A stretch of 64,000 nt of DNA from Spisula solida (GCA_947247005.1 OX365955.1:39969822-40033821), one strand, 5' to 3'; positions 40,341-52,584 are shown, numbered from the stretch's first letter. Translations and numbers: made by a program. Notes: a model not told the origin generated them from the letters alone.

Positions 40341-40555
40341 TTTTAAAATAATGAGTGTCCTTCAAAGTAATTCTCGTTTTATTCACTGATTTACGTTCAA
40401 ATTTAAATTCGTTATGATTATTATACACCTACAATTTCGGCGACAAAAGTGTTTGGTACGAGTTCTTAATTGAATGATTTTTAAAATTGCAAATCCATTT
40501 ACCACAAATTGTAGCCGTAAAATATTAATAAAGAATTTAAATTTGAACGTCAGCT

Positions 40556-40980
40556 TAAGATTTCCGTAAATGCTTTGATACAAGGTACTGTTTTATCAAA
40601 GCACTTACGAAAACAGTATGTATATATATCTTTATACATGTTTTACGGCTACAATCTGTGGTAAATGGAGCTGCAATACTAATAATGATTCAGTTTATGA
40701 ACTCCTACAAACCTTATCTGTCTGCAATTTGCAGTAACTGTTGTTAAAGAAATATAAAGAATTTGGATTTGAGCGTAACTTATAGTATTTTCGTAAGTGC
40801 TTTGATAAAACAGTACCCTGATATTTATTCAATTATAAAGTGTGGTAAATGGAGCTACAATGCTAATAATGATTCAGTTAATGATCTCCTACAAACCATA
40901 TGTGTTATCATTTTGCCGTTGTTAATGAATTATATTAAACTTAACTATTTTCGTAAGTGCTTTGATAAAACAGTACACAG
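40556..40980. mobile_element. Cluster of TACTGTTTTATCAAAGC TIR elements
   Basis: At least one full copy (about 40585-40822) plus partial copies on both sides, all ending in CAAAGCACTTACG or its complement. Looks like insertions of the family into itself. Confidence 0.7.
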
Positions 40981-42430
40981 AGCATGCGTTAACTTGATTT
41001 AACCACTGATCACTGTATGTGAATGTTTAAAGTGTTTTAAATGAATTACTTGGCGCATCTTTATTTTGGTTCAAATTCTTTGACTTACTTACCATATGTC
41101 TTCTTGCACACAGGACAGCAACAAAGGACTTCCACCTTCGGTGTCTGCCTTTTGCTAACTTCTTCCCCAGGATTGTCTCGTAATTTTTAGTTTAGCTTCA
41201 AATGTTTTGCAGTTTTTTTATCGTGCTATATTAGTTTATCTTGTCTTTCTAGTCAAAGGTGGCCTTTCGGTATGTTTTACAACATGAGATATAAGTATTA
41301 TAACACATAATCTTACTAGAATGACCTGCACCACGACAGGTCGCCTTTGTTTCTAGTTTGGACTTATTTACATGATACGTTGATTTAAACCTATCGCACT
41401 GGACTGGTTCTGTACCTAGTGCAGATAGTACTTAGTACATTATCAAAGATCTAAAAAAACAGATTGGAAACTCAATTTAAAACCGAGAGATAATGCAAAA
41501 TAGCACGTAGCAGATTCTGTTATTTTGCATCAAACTTTTTGTTTGTCATCCTTTTTTAATAACCAATGTCTCATTTTGAAGAGCTAAGTTTCGTCTACTG
41601 CATGAGGTAACTTGTTTTTGTCTACCTTTCATAGAATTCAGAAAATTATTGTGTGTGCGTTTGTGTGCGTATGTGTACGTACGTACGCGTGTCTATGTGT
41701 AATATTAGTGGATGTGTATGAAATGAATTGCGTGTACATATTAAGCATTGTATTGTACTGTATGCCATGTTTTGTTTGATGTATGTATTATGTTATATAT
41801 GCTCTCCTATATTGGAGGATGAATAAAATATCTATCTATTAGTTTTTGCCTGTGTATATTAAAGCAGATGATATAAGGTATTTTAAGAACAAATGAAATC
41901 TCGCGAGATTTCAGAAGACTGCCACGAGATATTGTGAGATTTGGTTTATCTCTCCAATCTTTGTATTTTTAGATATTTGACAATATGTTATCGTCATTCC
42001 ACAAAAAATCCAAAATGTTACATGCAGTTTCTGTTCTTGCATATAAAACGTGTATGAGCGAATTCAATTTAGCGGAGATTGCACTGTTTGGTTTGGTCTT
42101 TCTTATTACTTTAAACAGTAACTTTTAAAGAAAGCATTGGAGTGTCACATCGAGGGGATTTACTTTTCCCCGAAAACCGTGATTTTATTCCGAATTTTAC
42201 GGCTTCCTATATCAAGTGAAAATGCTCACTACAGACTATATATAAAAATAGAACATACATACAACACACTCAAAGAAGGGGTTTCAGATAGCCATCATTT
42301 ATTTATTCTTGCCTAGCTTCTGATTGACAGTATACTGGCGTTACTTCTTTTAGACTTGTATTGTAATTGCATCATCTCCATATTGAGGTACAATGCACTT
42401 GTATACTAGTATTACTGTATAATTGAATGT
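40981..42430. other. Intergenic, RabGAP to C1q
   Basis: No gene seen. Contains the GT-rich tract at 41636-41700 and, from about 42090, the edge of the C1q segmental duplication. Confidence 0.55.
41636..41700. repeat. Purine/pyrimidine alternating GT/AC-rich tract
   Basis: TGTGTGCGTTTGTGTGCGTA and ACGTACGTACGCGTG follow each other; a degenerate (GT)n microsatellite. Intergenic, right of the RabGAP gene. Confidence 0.7.
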
Positions 42431-42501
42431 ATCTTTATTTACCCCAAATAAAAGATTCATATTTCCAACTACATTTATTCAGCGAGTTGCAAAAAAACAA
42501 T

Positions 42502-42956
42502 TCAACCAATGATACTCAATTCGCCCTCATCTTCTTGTACGAGAAATCCGGAAAATGTGGAATAGATGTCACCATTGCCGAAAATAGCATCATCAGCAAG
42601 CATGTTCTGTACACTGACGTCATCACCTTGGTTTAACTGCACTATAATCATATTCGAACCTTGGTCATGTCTTCCGTCCGTCCCCCGAGCCCACATGGAG
42701 GCACCATGAGCCCCATTCACAACGAATCGGCATCGAACTTCACGATCTTGGTACGCTAAAATGGAGGAGTGGAAAACGTAGGTACCTGCAACGGGGGCGA
42801 TGAATACACCGTGGTGGGAATTGTAACCATTGGCAATGTTGGTTGTAACTTTATCGAATACTATGTTCTGATTTAGTCCAACATGGAGCGCACTATGCGA
42901 TAGTCCGGTAGAAAAGGCCACACGGGCCTGGTTAGGTTGTTGTCTTTTTGAAATCC
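42502..42956 (-). CDS. C1qDC copy 1, exon 2 (C1q domain)
   Basis: Encodes residues 128-278: ISKRQQPNQARVAFSTGLSH through the jelly-roll C1q fold to the stop codon at 42502-42504. Acceptor ATTTCAG. The whole C1q domain is in one exon, as is common for C1qDC genes. Confidence 0.93.
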
Positions 42957-44085
42957 CTGAAATATAAAATACAAACACGTGGAAGACTACATGTACATGT
43001 ATAGCATTAGCTAAGCATCATCATAGGAACTTGCATAATTTAAAAAAAATGGAAAAAAAACATTTGAAAAACATAATTTCTGTAGATCTATTACATTTTT
43101 TTTCATTTTTTTATAAATTATGCAAGTTCCTGTGGAATCATTCAGTGTCAGTAGAGCTTGTTGTGTTACATACGTATGTAGGGACACGTATTGACGTTGA
43201 AAGCACTTTGGTGTTTGCTATTTCAACATCATTATTCGTTGCAATGTTGTATTTCATTATTGAATCGAAAACACTTTTGGTTCTGAAAATTTAAGAAACC
43301 CGATCTCGTTGTACATGTACATGTATTTACATATTATTTCGTAAATAATAAATAAGGCAGTTAAAATTGTACACACGTATAATTCGTTTAATTAGGTTTG
43401 TCACTTGTATACAAACATTGCAATATCATCATAACGCTGTACTGTTAAATGTTTTAAACATTTTAATTGGAGACAAAGGCAGTGCACATCAATAGCTACA
43501 TACTAATACACATAACATCTATCAAAATAGTAGATACATGTAATTAATAAAAAAAATGCAATGTTCATAAACACAATGTTATGTAAACAAATAACTGACC
43601 TGGTAAATCGATTTATACATATGTCCAGACAGTGCAGTTAATTTGCAGAAAAAGCTATTCCGTAACACTTAAGAAAACCTTAGACTATAAATTGTACCTG
43701 TACCTCTCTTGAGACGACGTTGTCCGTATGTTTGTCTACTGTTCTGTTGTAGTTCACGTTGTTCCATATGTTCCAATACGGCCTTACGTGAAGAGGATGT
43801 CTGTGTGTAGTTTTCATGGGTTTCATTCTTGTAGACAAACTGTGATTTCAGTTCAGCGACGGTCTCTCGTAGGACGACATTTTCTTGTTTCTGCTCGGCC
43901 AATTCGTCGGTTAGTTTCAGAATCAGTCGTTGTTGCACTAAATCGCGTTCTTCCAAGTCAGCCAGACGCTTTTCAAACTGACGGAACACGGCGCTGTTAG
44001 TTAGAAGATCATCAATGTTGTCTAACCCAGCAGCAAAACTTCCTATCGAAACACATATAACCAGTATCCATCGTATTCTATACAT
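42502..44085 (-). CDS. Secreted coiled-coil C1q-domain protein (C1qDC), copy 1
   Basis: Two exons: 43704-44085 and 42502-42956, joined in phase 1 across a GT-AG intron, giving 278 residues. Start chosen at 44085 because MYRIRWILVICVSIGSFAAG is a good signal peptide; the in-frame GTG further out is not a credible start. Residues about 34-85 form a charged heptad-rich coiled coil, with N-glycosylation sequons at N87 and N92. A basic motif RRLKR (123-127) sits just before the C-terminal C1q domain (about 139-268), recognisable by FSTGLSH, GVFIAPVAGTYVFHSSI and YSTFSGFLV. There are no collagen Gly-X-Y repeats. Bivalve C1qDC proteins are secreted lectin-like recognition molecules; the ligand cannot be read from sequence. 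Possible AATAAA signals lie at 42479-42474 and 42439-42434. A diverged tandem copy follows at 47679-49244. Confidence 0.93.
43704..44085 (-). CDS. C1qDC copy 1, exon 1
   Basis: Signal peptide, coiled coil and basic linker, residues 1-127 plus one base. The donor is GTACAG directly after codons for RRLKR. A second GTACAA lies 6 nt on but would break the frame of exon 2. Confidence 0.9.
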
Positions 44086-44478
44086 TTTGTTCCTCGACAC
44101 CGAACAAATACGTATTGAAGTAGATGATAAAATCTCTAACTGTTCACCTAATTTCAGCTTGTAAACACAAGATAAGCTTGTGAATAGTACATCTGGACTA
44201 TATCTTATGCACTCTTTTATTTTATTTATTAATAAAAAAATCTTATTTTTCAGAATGTTGCATCAAAACGTAATCAACTTGGCAATGATAACTAATACCC
44301 CTATCACACCAGAGTCGGAATGAGCCGGAATGCCGCCGTAGGAATAGCAATTCGAGGTACATTCTTGTATGTTTGAAATACATTCTGTCTGCATTCCGAG
44401 TGCATTCCATATATACTGGTAATTTCGAATGTTTTTAAAATGATCTAAACACAGCGTGACTAAAATGGTACTTTAAAC

Positions 44479-44805
44479 CACAGACACTTGGGGTCTGGAC
44501 TACGCCCCCCCTCCCGCTACGCGCCTGGAAATATTTTTTATATTTATTATATATCCAGACCCATTCAGTACTCACACAAACATTTGTTGAATGTATTTGA
44601 TATTAATACTAAAATCTACGTACGTCCTCTACTGCTTTAATAACGTGTTATTTAGCTAGAGAGGCATTTACGAATATTTTTATTTGTCCCGGATACGTTT
44701 AATAATGTTTGTGTGATTAATGTATGGGTCTGGGTATACAATGTTGATGTTAAAATATACCCAGGTGCGTAGCTTGGGGTGGGGTCCAGACCCCAAGTGT
44801 CTTTG
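44479..44805. mobile_element. hAT-like MITE in duplication copy 1
   Basis: 327 bp, TIRs CACAGACACTTGGGGTCTGG and CAAAGACACTTGGGGTCTGG, flanked by perfect 8-bp duplications CTTTAAAC (44471-44478, 44806-44813). The equivalent place in copy 2 (near 49631) lacks the element. A longer relative is at 62755-63578. Confidence 0.88.
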
Positions 44806-45059
44806 CTTTAAACCCGGACATATGTTGCGGAAATCTTGATATTTGGATAGTTTTTCAATTCTTGGTAAGTACTGCTTAATCAATCTGTAAATATTCTTAC
44901 GGCATACTGACAGCATTCTGAACATTACATAAAACACAGAAATTTGAAATTATATCCATAAAATACCATAGCAGTCGTTCCATTCAAAATCGCTCTATGC
45001 ATTTATTATACTGAAAGGACCCTCTAAAATGGTATCCCATAGCCAGTGCTAACAAAATA

Positions 45060-45670
45060 TAAGATACAAGCTATTTAGATAGCTCATTCGACGAAGACTA
45101 CTTATAGTACCCCATCCAATCGACGAACAATATATTATGTTCGAGATTTTACGCAAACTATTTGTGGTTTACTTAAAAATGTCAATATCTAGTACACCAT
45201 CATTTCCATTCGTTGTCGTCACAAACCACGCCCCGAGCTGTGTTTTTGTTTGGGAAACCCCGTATTAGACCATGATTAGCCGCTGTCAGCCAATCAACGC
45301 CTTGTAGTGTCGTGGTAACTATAATACAGACAGCGTTTTGATATCGTCTATTAAAATCGTGAAACTCGTATTTTAAAATCAAGAAAATTGTCCATTAAAA
45401 TCGAGGAAATCGTGCCCAATCAATAGGTTTAAGTATATACTCCGTACCTTTAAAAGCGCAACACGCAGTTTATGATTTCGAGGACAATTAACAACCTATA
45501 TTTACTGCATTTGTCAACAGTTCTGAAAACTGCAAACTGTAGGAAAAATGATTTTTTTAAAACATATGTTACGGCTTTACGAAGACGCTGCATACCATTT
45601 GGTATAGCTATCGAAATTACACGCGCCTTTAAAATTTACTCTTTAAGTTGTGTTTGAGCCATGTTAAACC
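45060..45670. other. Segment present only in duplication copy 1
   Basis: About 0.6 kb with no counterpart in copy 2, where flanking sequence (GCCAGTGC/GCCAGCTGG to GCCATGTTAA) is joined. AT-rich, no gene or TIR recognised. It is either an insertion in copy 1 or a deletion in copy 2. Confidence 0.55.
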
Positions 45671-45673
45671 ATG

Positions 45674-45913
45674 TGTACTTTTTATCAAAGCGCTTACGGA
45701 AGCTTACGTTCAAATCTAAATTATTTGTAATTCTTTTACAACTACAAATTGTCATAAATGTATAGATCTGCACTACTAATAATGATTCAGTTAATTAAGC
45801 CCTACAAACCATATCGGCCCCCGATTTGCAGTTATCAAAGAATCATTGTCAATTAAAAATTGAACAAAAATTTGTGATTTCCATTAGTGCTTTGATAAAA
45901 CAGTACCCTGGTG
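45674..45913. mobile_element. TIR element, TACTGTTTTATCAAAGC family, duplication copy 1
   Basis: Ends GTACTTTTTATCAAAGCGC and AGTGCTTTGATAAAACAGTA. The corresponding place in duplication copy 2 (49905-50040) keeps a shortened version, so the element predates the duplication. Confidence 0.72.
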
Positions 45914-46485
45914 AATGAACCGAGAGAGTGGAGGTGAGAAAATAAAGGAACATTGTACAAGTGTTTTTAGAACCAATTTGGCAAATGCTAGACACACACT
46001 TGTGCTGTGTCCTTTCCCGCCATCATGGATAGCCATCAAGCGTCATACCAGATAATAAACTTATACTAATATTTTAGGTCACTTGTGAAAAAATATCTTA
46101 CAACTTAAGATTATGCACTACAGACTTAATTTGATGGTATCCATGTCCACGTGGTTTTGAGAGGCAAAGTCCGCTAATTCATGCAAGGTGTCTAGCAAGG
46201 GTATTTTGTGCCATCGTTATTTCTTCTTTAGTAAATTCATACGATACTTGACAATAAACGTGTACAGTAAAAACCAATACTCTGTACAGTTACTTGTATC
46301 TGTTTTATCATGATAAATGTCGTATTTCTGATCATAGGTGGTCGTACAGTATGTTTATAGTTTGTGCATCATGTTTACTAGACACCAATTTAAACACGTA
46401 TCCAAACATTTTATTACATTTTTTGTAGTAGATAATTATAGTGCAGTTTTTTATGTAGGCCCTATTTATTAACAGGTCAAAAAAT

Positions 46486-46729
46486 GGCACTATATCGCTA
46501 GCTTAGAATGAGAAGGCGCTACTTACGACTTTATGAGACTCATACATATTTGAAATATACACCACAAGTCGCTTCATATGAGCCTATTTTCATGAAAAAT
46601 GTTGACCAAACTGAAGTTTAAAAAGCTTGTCTTAGTAAAGAGTAATTTACAGACAGTTTTTCTTGTTTTCTCGAAATATAGATTTTGTACTTACGACAAT
46701 CTCATTCTAAGCCAGCGATATATAGTCCG
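46486..46729. mobile_element. TIR element, TATATCGCTAGCTTAGAATG ends
   Basis: Inverted ends CACTATATCGCTAGCTTAG and the complement of CTAAGCCAGCGATATATAGT, both continuing AATGAGA. Between the two C1q genes. Confidence 0.72.
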
Positions 46730-46739
46730 TTTAATCAGT

Positions 46740-46945
46740 AGACATTTATTAATTAATTTAATTGGAGAATAGAGCAGTGAAAACCAATCCCTTTTTCATA
46801 ACGCCACTAACTAATATACAACAAATATATTAAAATATATTTAAAAAATGCATTAATAAAATAATTTGCGATTTTTATTAACACACTGTTAAGTAAACAA
46901 ATGACTGACCTGATAAATCGATGTATACAGTCCAGTCAGTGTAAG
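46740..46945. repeat. Partial third relic of the C1q locus flank
   Basis: Resembles the exon-1-proximal intron sequence of both C1q genes (around 43450-43640 and 48600-48800): GGAGA..A..GCAGTGAAAA, then AACAAATGACTGACCTG, then TAAATCGAT.TATACA. No exon follows, so it looks like a truncated third copy between the two genes. Confidence 0.6.
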
Positions 46946-47129
46946 AAAAGAGTGACGCAGCGGTCGAGTCCACTATTACGATGTAAAACCAATAATTAAG
47001 GATTACACAGACGACATTAGTTTCAATGCTTAACAAACATACTATATTCACACTACCTGTCCAGACAATATGTTTAATCTTTTGTGAATACATAACCGGC
47101 AACGTCACTCTCACAATATCCTAACTGGA

Positions 47130-47265
47130 CTGTACACATAAAGATATAACTCGATTAAACTGGTCAGTCACTTGTTTACATAACAATGTACACATAAACA
47201 TTACAATTTCTCTTATTAATGTCATATTTTAATATAATATTATGTGTATTAGTATGAAGCTTAAC
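47130..47265. repeat. Dispersed repeat shared with RabGAP intron 15
   Basis: GGTCAGTCACTTGTTTA, ATAACA, AAACATTACAATTTCTCTTA and GTGTATTAGTATG occur in the same order at 16640-16755. Family not identified. Confidence 0.65.
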
Positions 47266-47299
47266 ATGAAAATGAACAATACCTTATATAACCCGGCAA

Positions 47300-50200
47300 C
47301 TCTGGTTTGGTCTTTCTTATTGCTTCAAAGAATGCATTGGAGTGTCACATCGAGGTGATTCACTTTTCTCCGAAAACATTCCAATCCAAATATTACGGCT
47401 TGCTAGAAAATGCCAAATTCTCACTACAGGCGTATAAAGAGGAACAACACGCATATGCAAAGAAGAGTTTCGTATTTTGTTAATTCTTACCTTACTACTA
47501 GTTGGCATTATTCTGACGTTACTTCTGATTTACATGCATCATAATGAGTATTGTATCTTCTCCCATTCTAGTAAACTAGATTGAGATACAATGCACTTGT
47601 ATACTAGTAATTCTGTATCTATTCATTTGCCAAACAAAACATTTCAACTATATTTATTAAGTGAGATGCACAAGCAATTCAACCAACGATACTCAATTCG
47701 CCTACCGCGCCTTGTACCAGAAATCCGGAAAATGTGGAATAAAGGTCACCATCTCCATAAATAGCATCATCATCATGCATGTTCTGTACGCTGACGTCGT
47801 CGCCTTGGTTCAACTGCACGACAATCATATTCGAACCTTGGTCATGTCTTCCGTCCGTTCCGCGAGCCCACATGGATGCAGCGTGAGCCCCATTGACAAC
47901 GAATCGACAAATAACTTCACGGTCGTTGTACGCTAAAATAGAGGAGTGAAATACGTAGGTACCTGCAACTGGGGCGATGAATACACCGTGGTGGGAATTG
48001 TAACCATTGGCAATGTTGGTTGTAACTTTATCGAATATTATGTTCTGATTTAGTCCTACATGGAGTGCACTATGTGATAGTCCGGTAGAAAAAGCCGCCC
48101 GTGCCTGGTTAGGTTGTTGTCTTTTTGAAATCCCTGAAATATAAAATACAAAAACGTGGAAGACTACATGTATATGTATAGCATTATGTTAGAATCATCA
48201 TAGAATCTTGCATAATTTAAAAAAAAAATGAAAAAAAAATTGAAAAAAATAATTTCTGAAGATCTATTAAAACATTTTTTTTTAATTATGCAAGTTCCTG
48301 TGGAATCATTCAGTGTCAGTAGAGCCTGTGTTACATACGTGTGTAGGGACACGTATTGACGTTGAAAGCATTTTGGTGCTGGCGATTTCAACATCATAAT
48401 TCGTTGCAATGTTGTATTTCATTATTGAATCGAAAACACTTTTGGTGTTGAAAATTTAAGAAACCCGATCTCTTGTACATGTACATGTATTTACATATTA
48501 CTATGTAAATAATAAATAAGGCTATTTAAATGATACACAATTAGTCCGTTAAATTAGGTTTGTCACTTGTATTCAAACATTGCAATATCGTAACACTGTA
48601 CTTTTAATGTTTTAAACATTTTTTTTGGAGACAAAGGCAGTGAAAATCAATAGCTACTTACTAATACACATAACATCTATCAAAATAGTACATAATTAAT
48701 AAAGAAAAATTGCAATTTTCATAAACACAATGTTATGTAAACAAATAACTGACCTGGTAAATCGATTTATACATACGTCCAGACAGTGCAGTTAATTTGC
48801 AGAAAAAGCTATTCCGTAACACTTAAGAAAACCTTAGACTATAAATTGTACCTGTACCTCTCTTGAGACGACGTTGTCCGTATGTTTGCATACTGCTCTG
48901 TTGTAGTTCACGTTGTTCCATATGTTCCAACACGGCCTTACGTGAAGAGGATATCTGTTTGTAGTTTTCATGGGTTTCATTCTTGTAGTCAAACTGTGAT
49001 TTCAGTTCAGCGACGGTCTCTCGTAGGACGACTTTTCTTGTTTCTGCTCGGCCAATTCGTCGGTAAGTTTCAGAATCAGTCGTTGTTGCACTAAATCGCG
49101 TTCTTCCAAGTCGGTCAGACGCTTTTCAAACTGACGGAACACGGCGCTGTTAGTTAGAAGATCATCAATGTTGTCTAACCCAGCAGCAAAACTTCCTATC
49201 GAAACACTTACACATGTAGCTAGTATCCATCGTATGCCATACATTTTGTTCCTCGACACCGAACAAATACGTATTGAAGTAGATGATAAAATCTCTAACA
49301 GTTACTGTTCACCTAATTTCAGCTTGTTAAGATAAGCTTGTGAATAGTACATCTGGACTATATCTTATGCACTCTTTTATTTTATTTATTAATAAAATAA
49401 TCTTATTTTTCAGACTTTTGCATCAAAACGTACATCAATTTGGCAACGATAACTAATACCCCTATCACACTAGAGTCGGAATGAGCCGGAATGCCGCCGT
49501 AGGAATAGCAATTCGAAGTACATTCTTGTATGTTTGAAATACATTCTGTCTGCATTCCGAGTGCATTCCATATATACTGGCCATTTTGAACGTTTTCAAA
49601 TGCTCTAAACACAGCGTGACTAAAATGGTACGGACATATATTGTGGAAATCTTGATATTTGGATAGTTTTTCGATTCTTGGTAAGTACTGCTTAATCAAT
49701 CTGTAAATATTCTTTCGGCATACTGACAGCATTCTTAACATTACATAAAACACCGAAATTTGAATTTCTATCCATAAAATACCATACCATTCGTTCCATT
49801 CAAAATCGCTCTATACATTTATTATACTAAAGGACCGAAATGGAATCCCGTAGCCAGCTGGATTTCTTTGTGCCATGTTAACATAAGGATGGAAGAAACC
49901 AGGGTACTTTTTTGTTAATTCTTTGTAACGCCTTTACAACAAATGAATCTGCACTACTACTAACGATTGCAGTTATTAAAGAATCATTAAGAATTAAAAT
50001 CTGCGATTTCCATAATAACTTTGATAAAACAGTACCCTGGTGAATGGACCGAGAGAGTGGAGGTGAGAAAATAAATGAACATTGTACAAGTGTTTTAGAA
50101 CCAATTTGGCAAATGCTAGACACACACTTGTGCTGTGTCCTTTCCAGCCATCGTGGATAGTCATCAAGCGTCATACCAGATAATGAACTTATACTAATAT

Positions 50201-50420
50201 CTTAGGTCACTTGTGAAAAAATATCTCACAACTTAAGACTATGCACTACAGACTTATTTTGATGGTATCCATGTCCACGTGGTTTTGAGAGGCAAATATC
50301 GCTATTTCATGCACATGTGTAAAGGAATTTTTGTGCCATCTTTATTTCTTATTTAGTAAATTCGTACGATACTTGACAAAAATGTTTACAGTAAAAATCA
50401 ATACTCTGTACAGTTATTTG
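47300..50420. repeat. Segmental tandem duplication, copy 2
   Basis: Second copy of the C1q-containing segment at 42090-46300. The intronic AT-rich inverted repeat (left arm near 48210, right arm near 48285) and the GATA-type motif AGATAAG upstream of the start codon (49334) are both shared with copy 1. Confidence 0.9.
47679..49244 (-). pseudogene. C1qDC copy 2, frameshifted in exon 1
   Basis: Tandem paralogue of the gene at 42502-44085 with the same structure: exon 1 48858-49244, intron, exon 2 47679-48133 (exon 2 exactly the same length, 455 nt). Exon 1 has an in-frame 6-nt insertion in the signal peptide (CVSVSIGS against CVSIGS) and loses one base between 49032 and 49033 in the coiled coil. 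This shifts the frame after AEQKQE and stops at 49002-49004, so about 80 residues would be made. Exon 2 remains fully open, with intact splice sites and conservative changes only. That is unusual for an old pseudogene, so recent inactivation or a base-calling error are both possible. Confidence 0.8.
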
Positions 50421-51586
50421 TATCTATTTTAGTAAGTACTTTTTTGTACTTTTGGTCATTTTTACTGAAATTTGGACTAAACATATATCGGCTCATCACA
50501 AAAAGAATGCCTAATTGAAAAACAATTATACCTTGGTAATACAATCATTCCAAACAAATTTGCAGTATCACGATCATCATTTGAGAGTGAGCAGCCGCCA
50601 ATTTCAAGGACATTTAAGTACTTAAACGAATACCTGTTATAGTTTTATGTCTTCAATGGGTATGCAAATATCTGAAGATGCTTAAAACGGAGGAACCAGT
50701 CGTTTGGAAAATATCGTAACAGAACTTACACTCGTTCCCAGTCCAATGTCGCAAAAAGTAATGATATTACTAAAATTTACGTGCAATATCCGGTGAACGG
50801 TATAAAGAGACAAAACTAAAAAATGATCTTTTAATCTCGGTTTAATTTACTTTGTTCACAGAAATTACCTACATGCGCGAATGGAAACAACATTGAATTG
50901 TTCTCTTGGCATGGTGATACTATTTTGAAGAAGAGTAGAAACAAGAAATACCTTCAAAAAAGATAATCAGCCTTAATAAAGCAGATAAGTGTACTTGTTT
51001 ACAATGAAGATGCAAACTTTTATTTTATCTCGTTGAAATTGATAAAAACAAATCAAACTAAAATCTTTATATTTATACATGCATTATTATTGTATGTCAG
51101 TAGATCAATAAAGAATAAAATAGGATTGCGCATTTAGTAGATTCTCCGGTCCATCATTTTTCTTCCCCCTTCGTTGGGCCACCATCTCACTCAATTGGAG
51201 CATTACCAGATTGATTGCCAAATATGATAACTGCTGCTTGGAAAGTTGGAATGCAATAACGTTATCAAATAAGCTACGTCACAAACATTATGTCGTCAAT
51301 ATAGTTCCTCTCACACGACGGTTGGCAAACAAAGCAGGTACCCGCGCTCCCAAATAACGGTGGCTATTAGCCAAGCATAGCCACATTTATATCCGACAAA
51401 TATAGCGATATTGATTCTAAACTTAACTCAGATTTTAATATTTAGCACGCATTATGTCTGAAAAAACTGTTGACAAAACTAGACTCAATTGAGATTTGAA
51501 CTCGCGGCCATCTGCTCGTAAAACGACTTTTCAAAGTAGACGAACGCTGTACCGACGTACTTAATTTCCCCGCTAACTGTTAACGC
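50420..51586. other. Intergenic, after the C1q duplication
   Basis: No gene seen. A tRNA-like segment on the minus strand (about 51480-51565, B-box-like GAGTTCAAATCTC) lies near the right end. Confidence 0.5.
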
Positions 51587-51595
51587 GCGGTATTT

Positions 51596-52584
51596 GGGTG
51601 TGTGAAGCTGGCAGTCCACTGTCCAATGTCCATTCTAGCTGTCCATCATTGCATTAGAATTAGAGATTGTTCTCTAATTCATTATTGGACAACTGTCCAC
51701 TGTTCATTCTAGCTGTCCATCTAATTAAATATGCTGGACAACTGTCCACTTTTCATTCTAGCTGTCCATCTAATTTATTATGCTGGACAACTGTCCACTG
51801 TCAATTCTAGCTGTCCATCTAATTAAATATGCTGGACAACTGTCCAAAGTAGCTGTCCATTCTGAATGTCCATCCTGGACAGCCAGAATGGACATTCAGA
51901 ATGGGCAGCCAGAATGGACATTCAAAATCGACAGCCAGAATGGACAGCCAGAATGGACATTGAGAATGGCGGCCAGAATAGACATTCAGAATGGACAGCC
52001 AGAATGGACATTCATAATTCAGAATGGACAGCCAGAATGAACAGCCAGAATGGACATTCAGAATGGACAGCCAGAATGGACAGCCAAAATGGACAGCCAG
52101 AATGGACAGCTGCATTGGACAGTTGGTATATTTGTGAAATAAAAGCAAATACCAAAGATGACCAGTTGAACAATCATAGGAATGGACAGCCAGAATGGAC
52201 ATTCAGAATGGATAGCTACAATGGACAGGTTGTATATTTTTTATATAAATACAGCGATGACTAATACAGATGGACAGTTGAACAGATATAAGAATGGATA
52301 GCCGGGATGGACATTCAGAATGGACAGCTACTTTGGACAGTTGCCCAGCATATTTAATTCGATGGACAGCTAGAATTGACAGTGGACAGTTGTCCAGCAT
52401 AATAAATTAGATGGACAGCTAGAATGAACAGTGGACAGTTGTCCAGCATATTCAATTAGATGGACAGCTAGAATGAACAGTGGACAGTTGCCCAATAATG
52501 AATTAGAGAACAATCTCTAATTCTAATTCAATGATGGACAGCTAGAATGGACATTGGACAGTGGACTGCCAGCTTCACACACCC
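51596..52584. mobile_element. Fold-back (MULE-like) element with long inverted arms
   Basis: 989 bp. The arms 51596-51885 and 52297-52584 are near-perfect inverted copies starting GGGTGTGTGAAGCTGGCAG. The flanks are perfect 9-bp duplications GCGGTATTT (51587-51595, 52585-52593). The centre is an array of 13-26-bp units around AGAATGGACAGCC. Each arm contains about four spaced copies of a motif with GGACAACTGTCCACTG. TSD length of 9 suggests a Mutator-like or fold-back origin; no transposase is present. Long open frames on both strands are products of the repeats. Confidence 0.88.

Larger units (their letters stand above)
42090..46300. repeat. Segmental tandem duplication, copy 1
   Basis: Homologous to 47300-50420 in the same orientation, from the segment with TTGGTCTTTCTTATT downstream of the C1q gene, through both exons, the intron and the 5' flank, to the segment containing CGAGAGAGTGGAGGTGAG (45920 against 50050). 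Copy 1 is longer by about 1.1 kb, mainly the 327-bp TIR element at 44479-44805 and about 0.6 kb around 45060-45670. Confidence 0.9.

Noticed and set aside
44086..44100. Start of C1q copy 1 five codons further upstream
   Set aside because: That codon is GTG; the ATG at 44085 directly opens the signal peptide.
51780..52264. Long overlapping open frames on both strands with repeated WTARMD/CPFWLSI-type peptides
   Set aside because: They coincide exactly with the tandem array and arms of the fold-back element; no start context, splice sites or domain.
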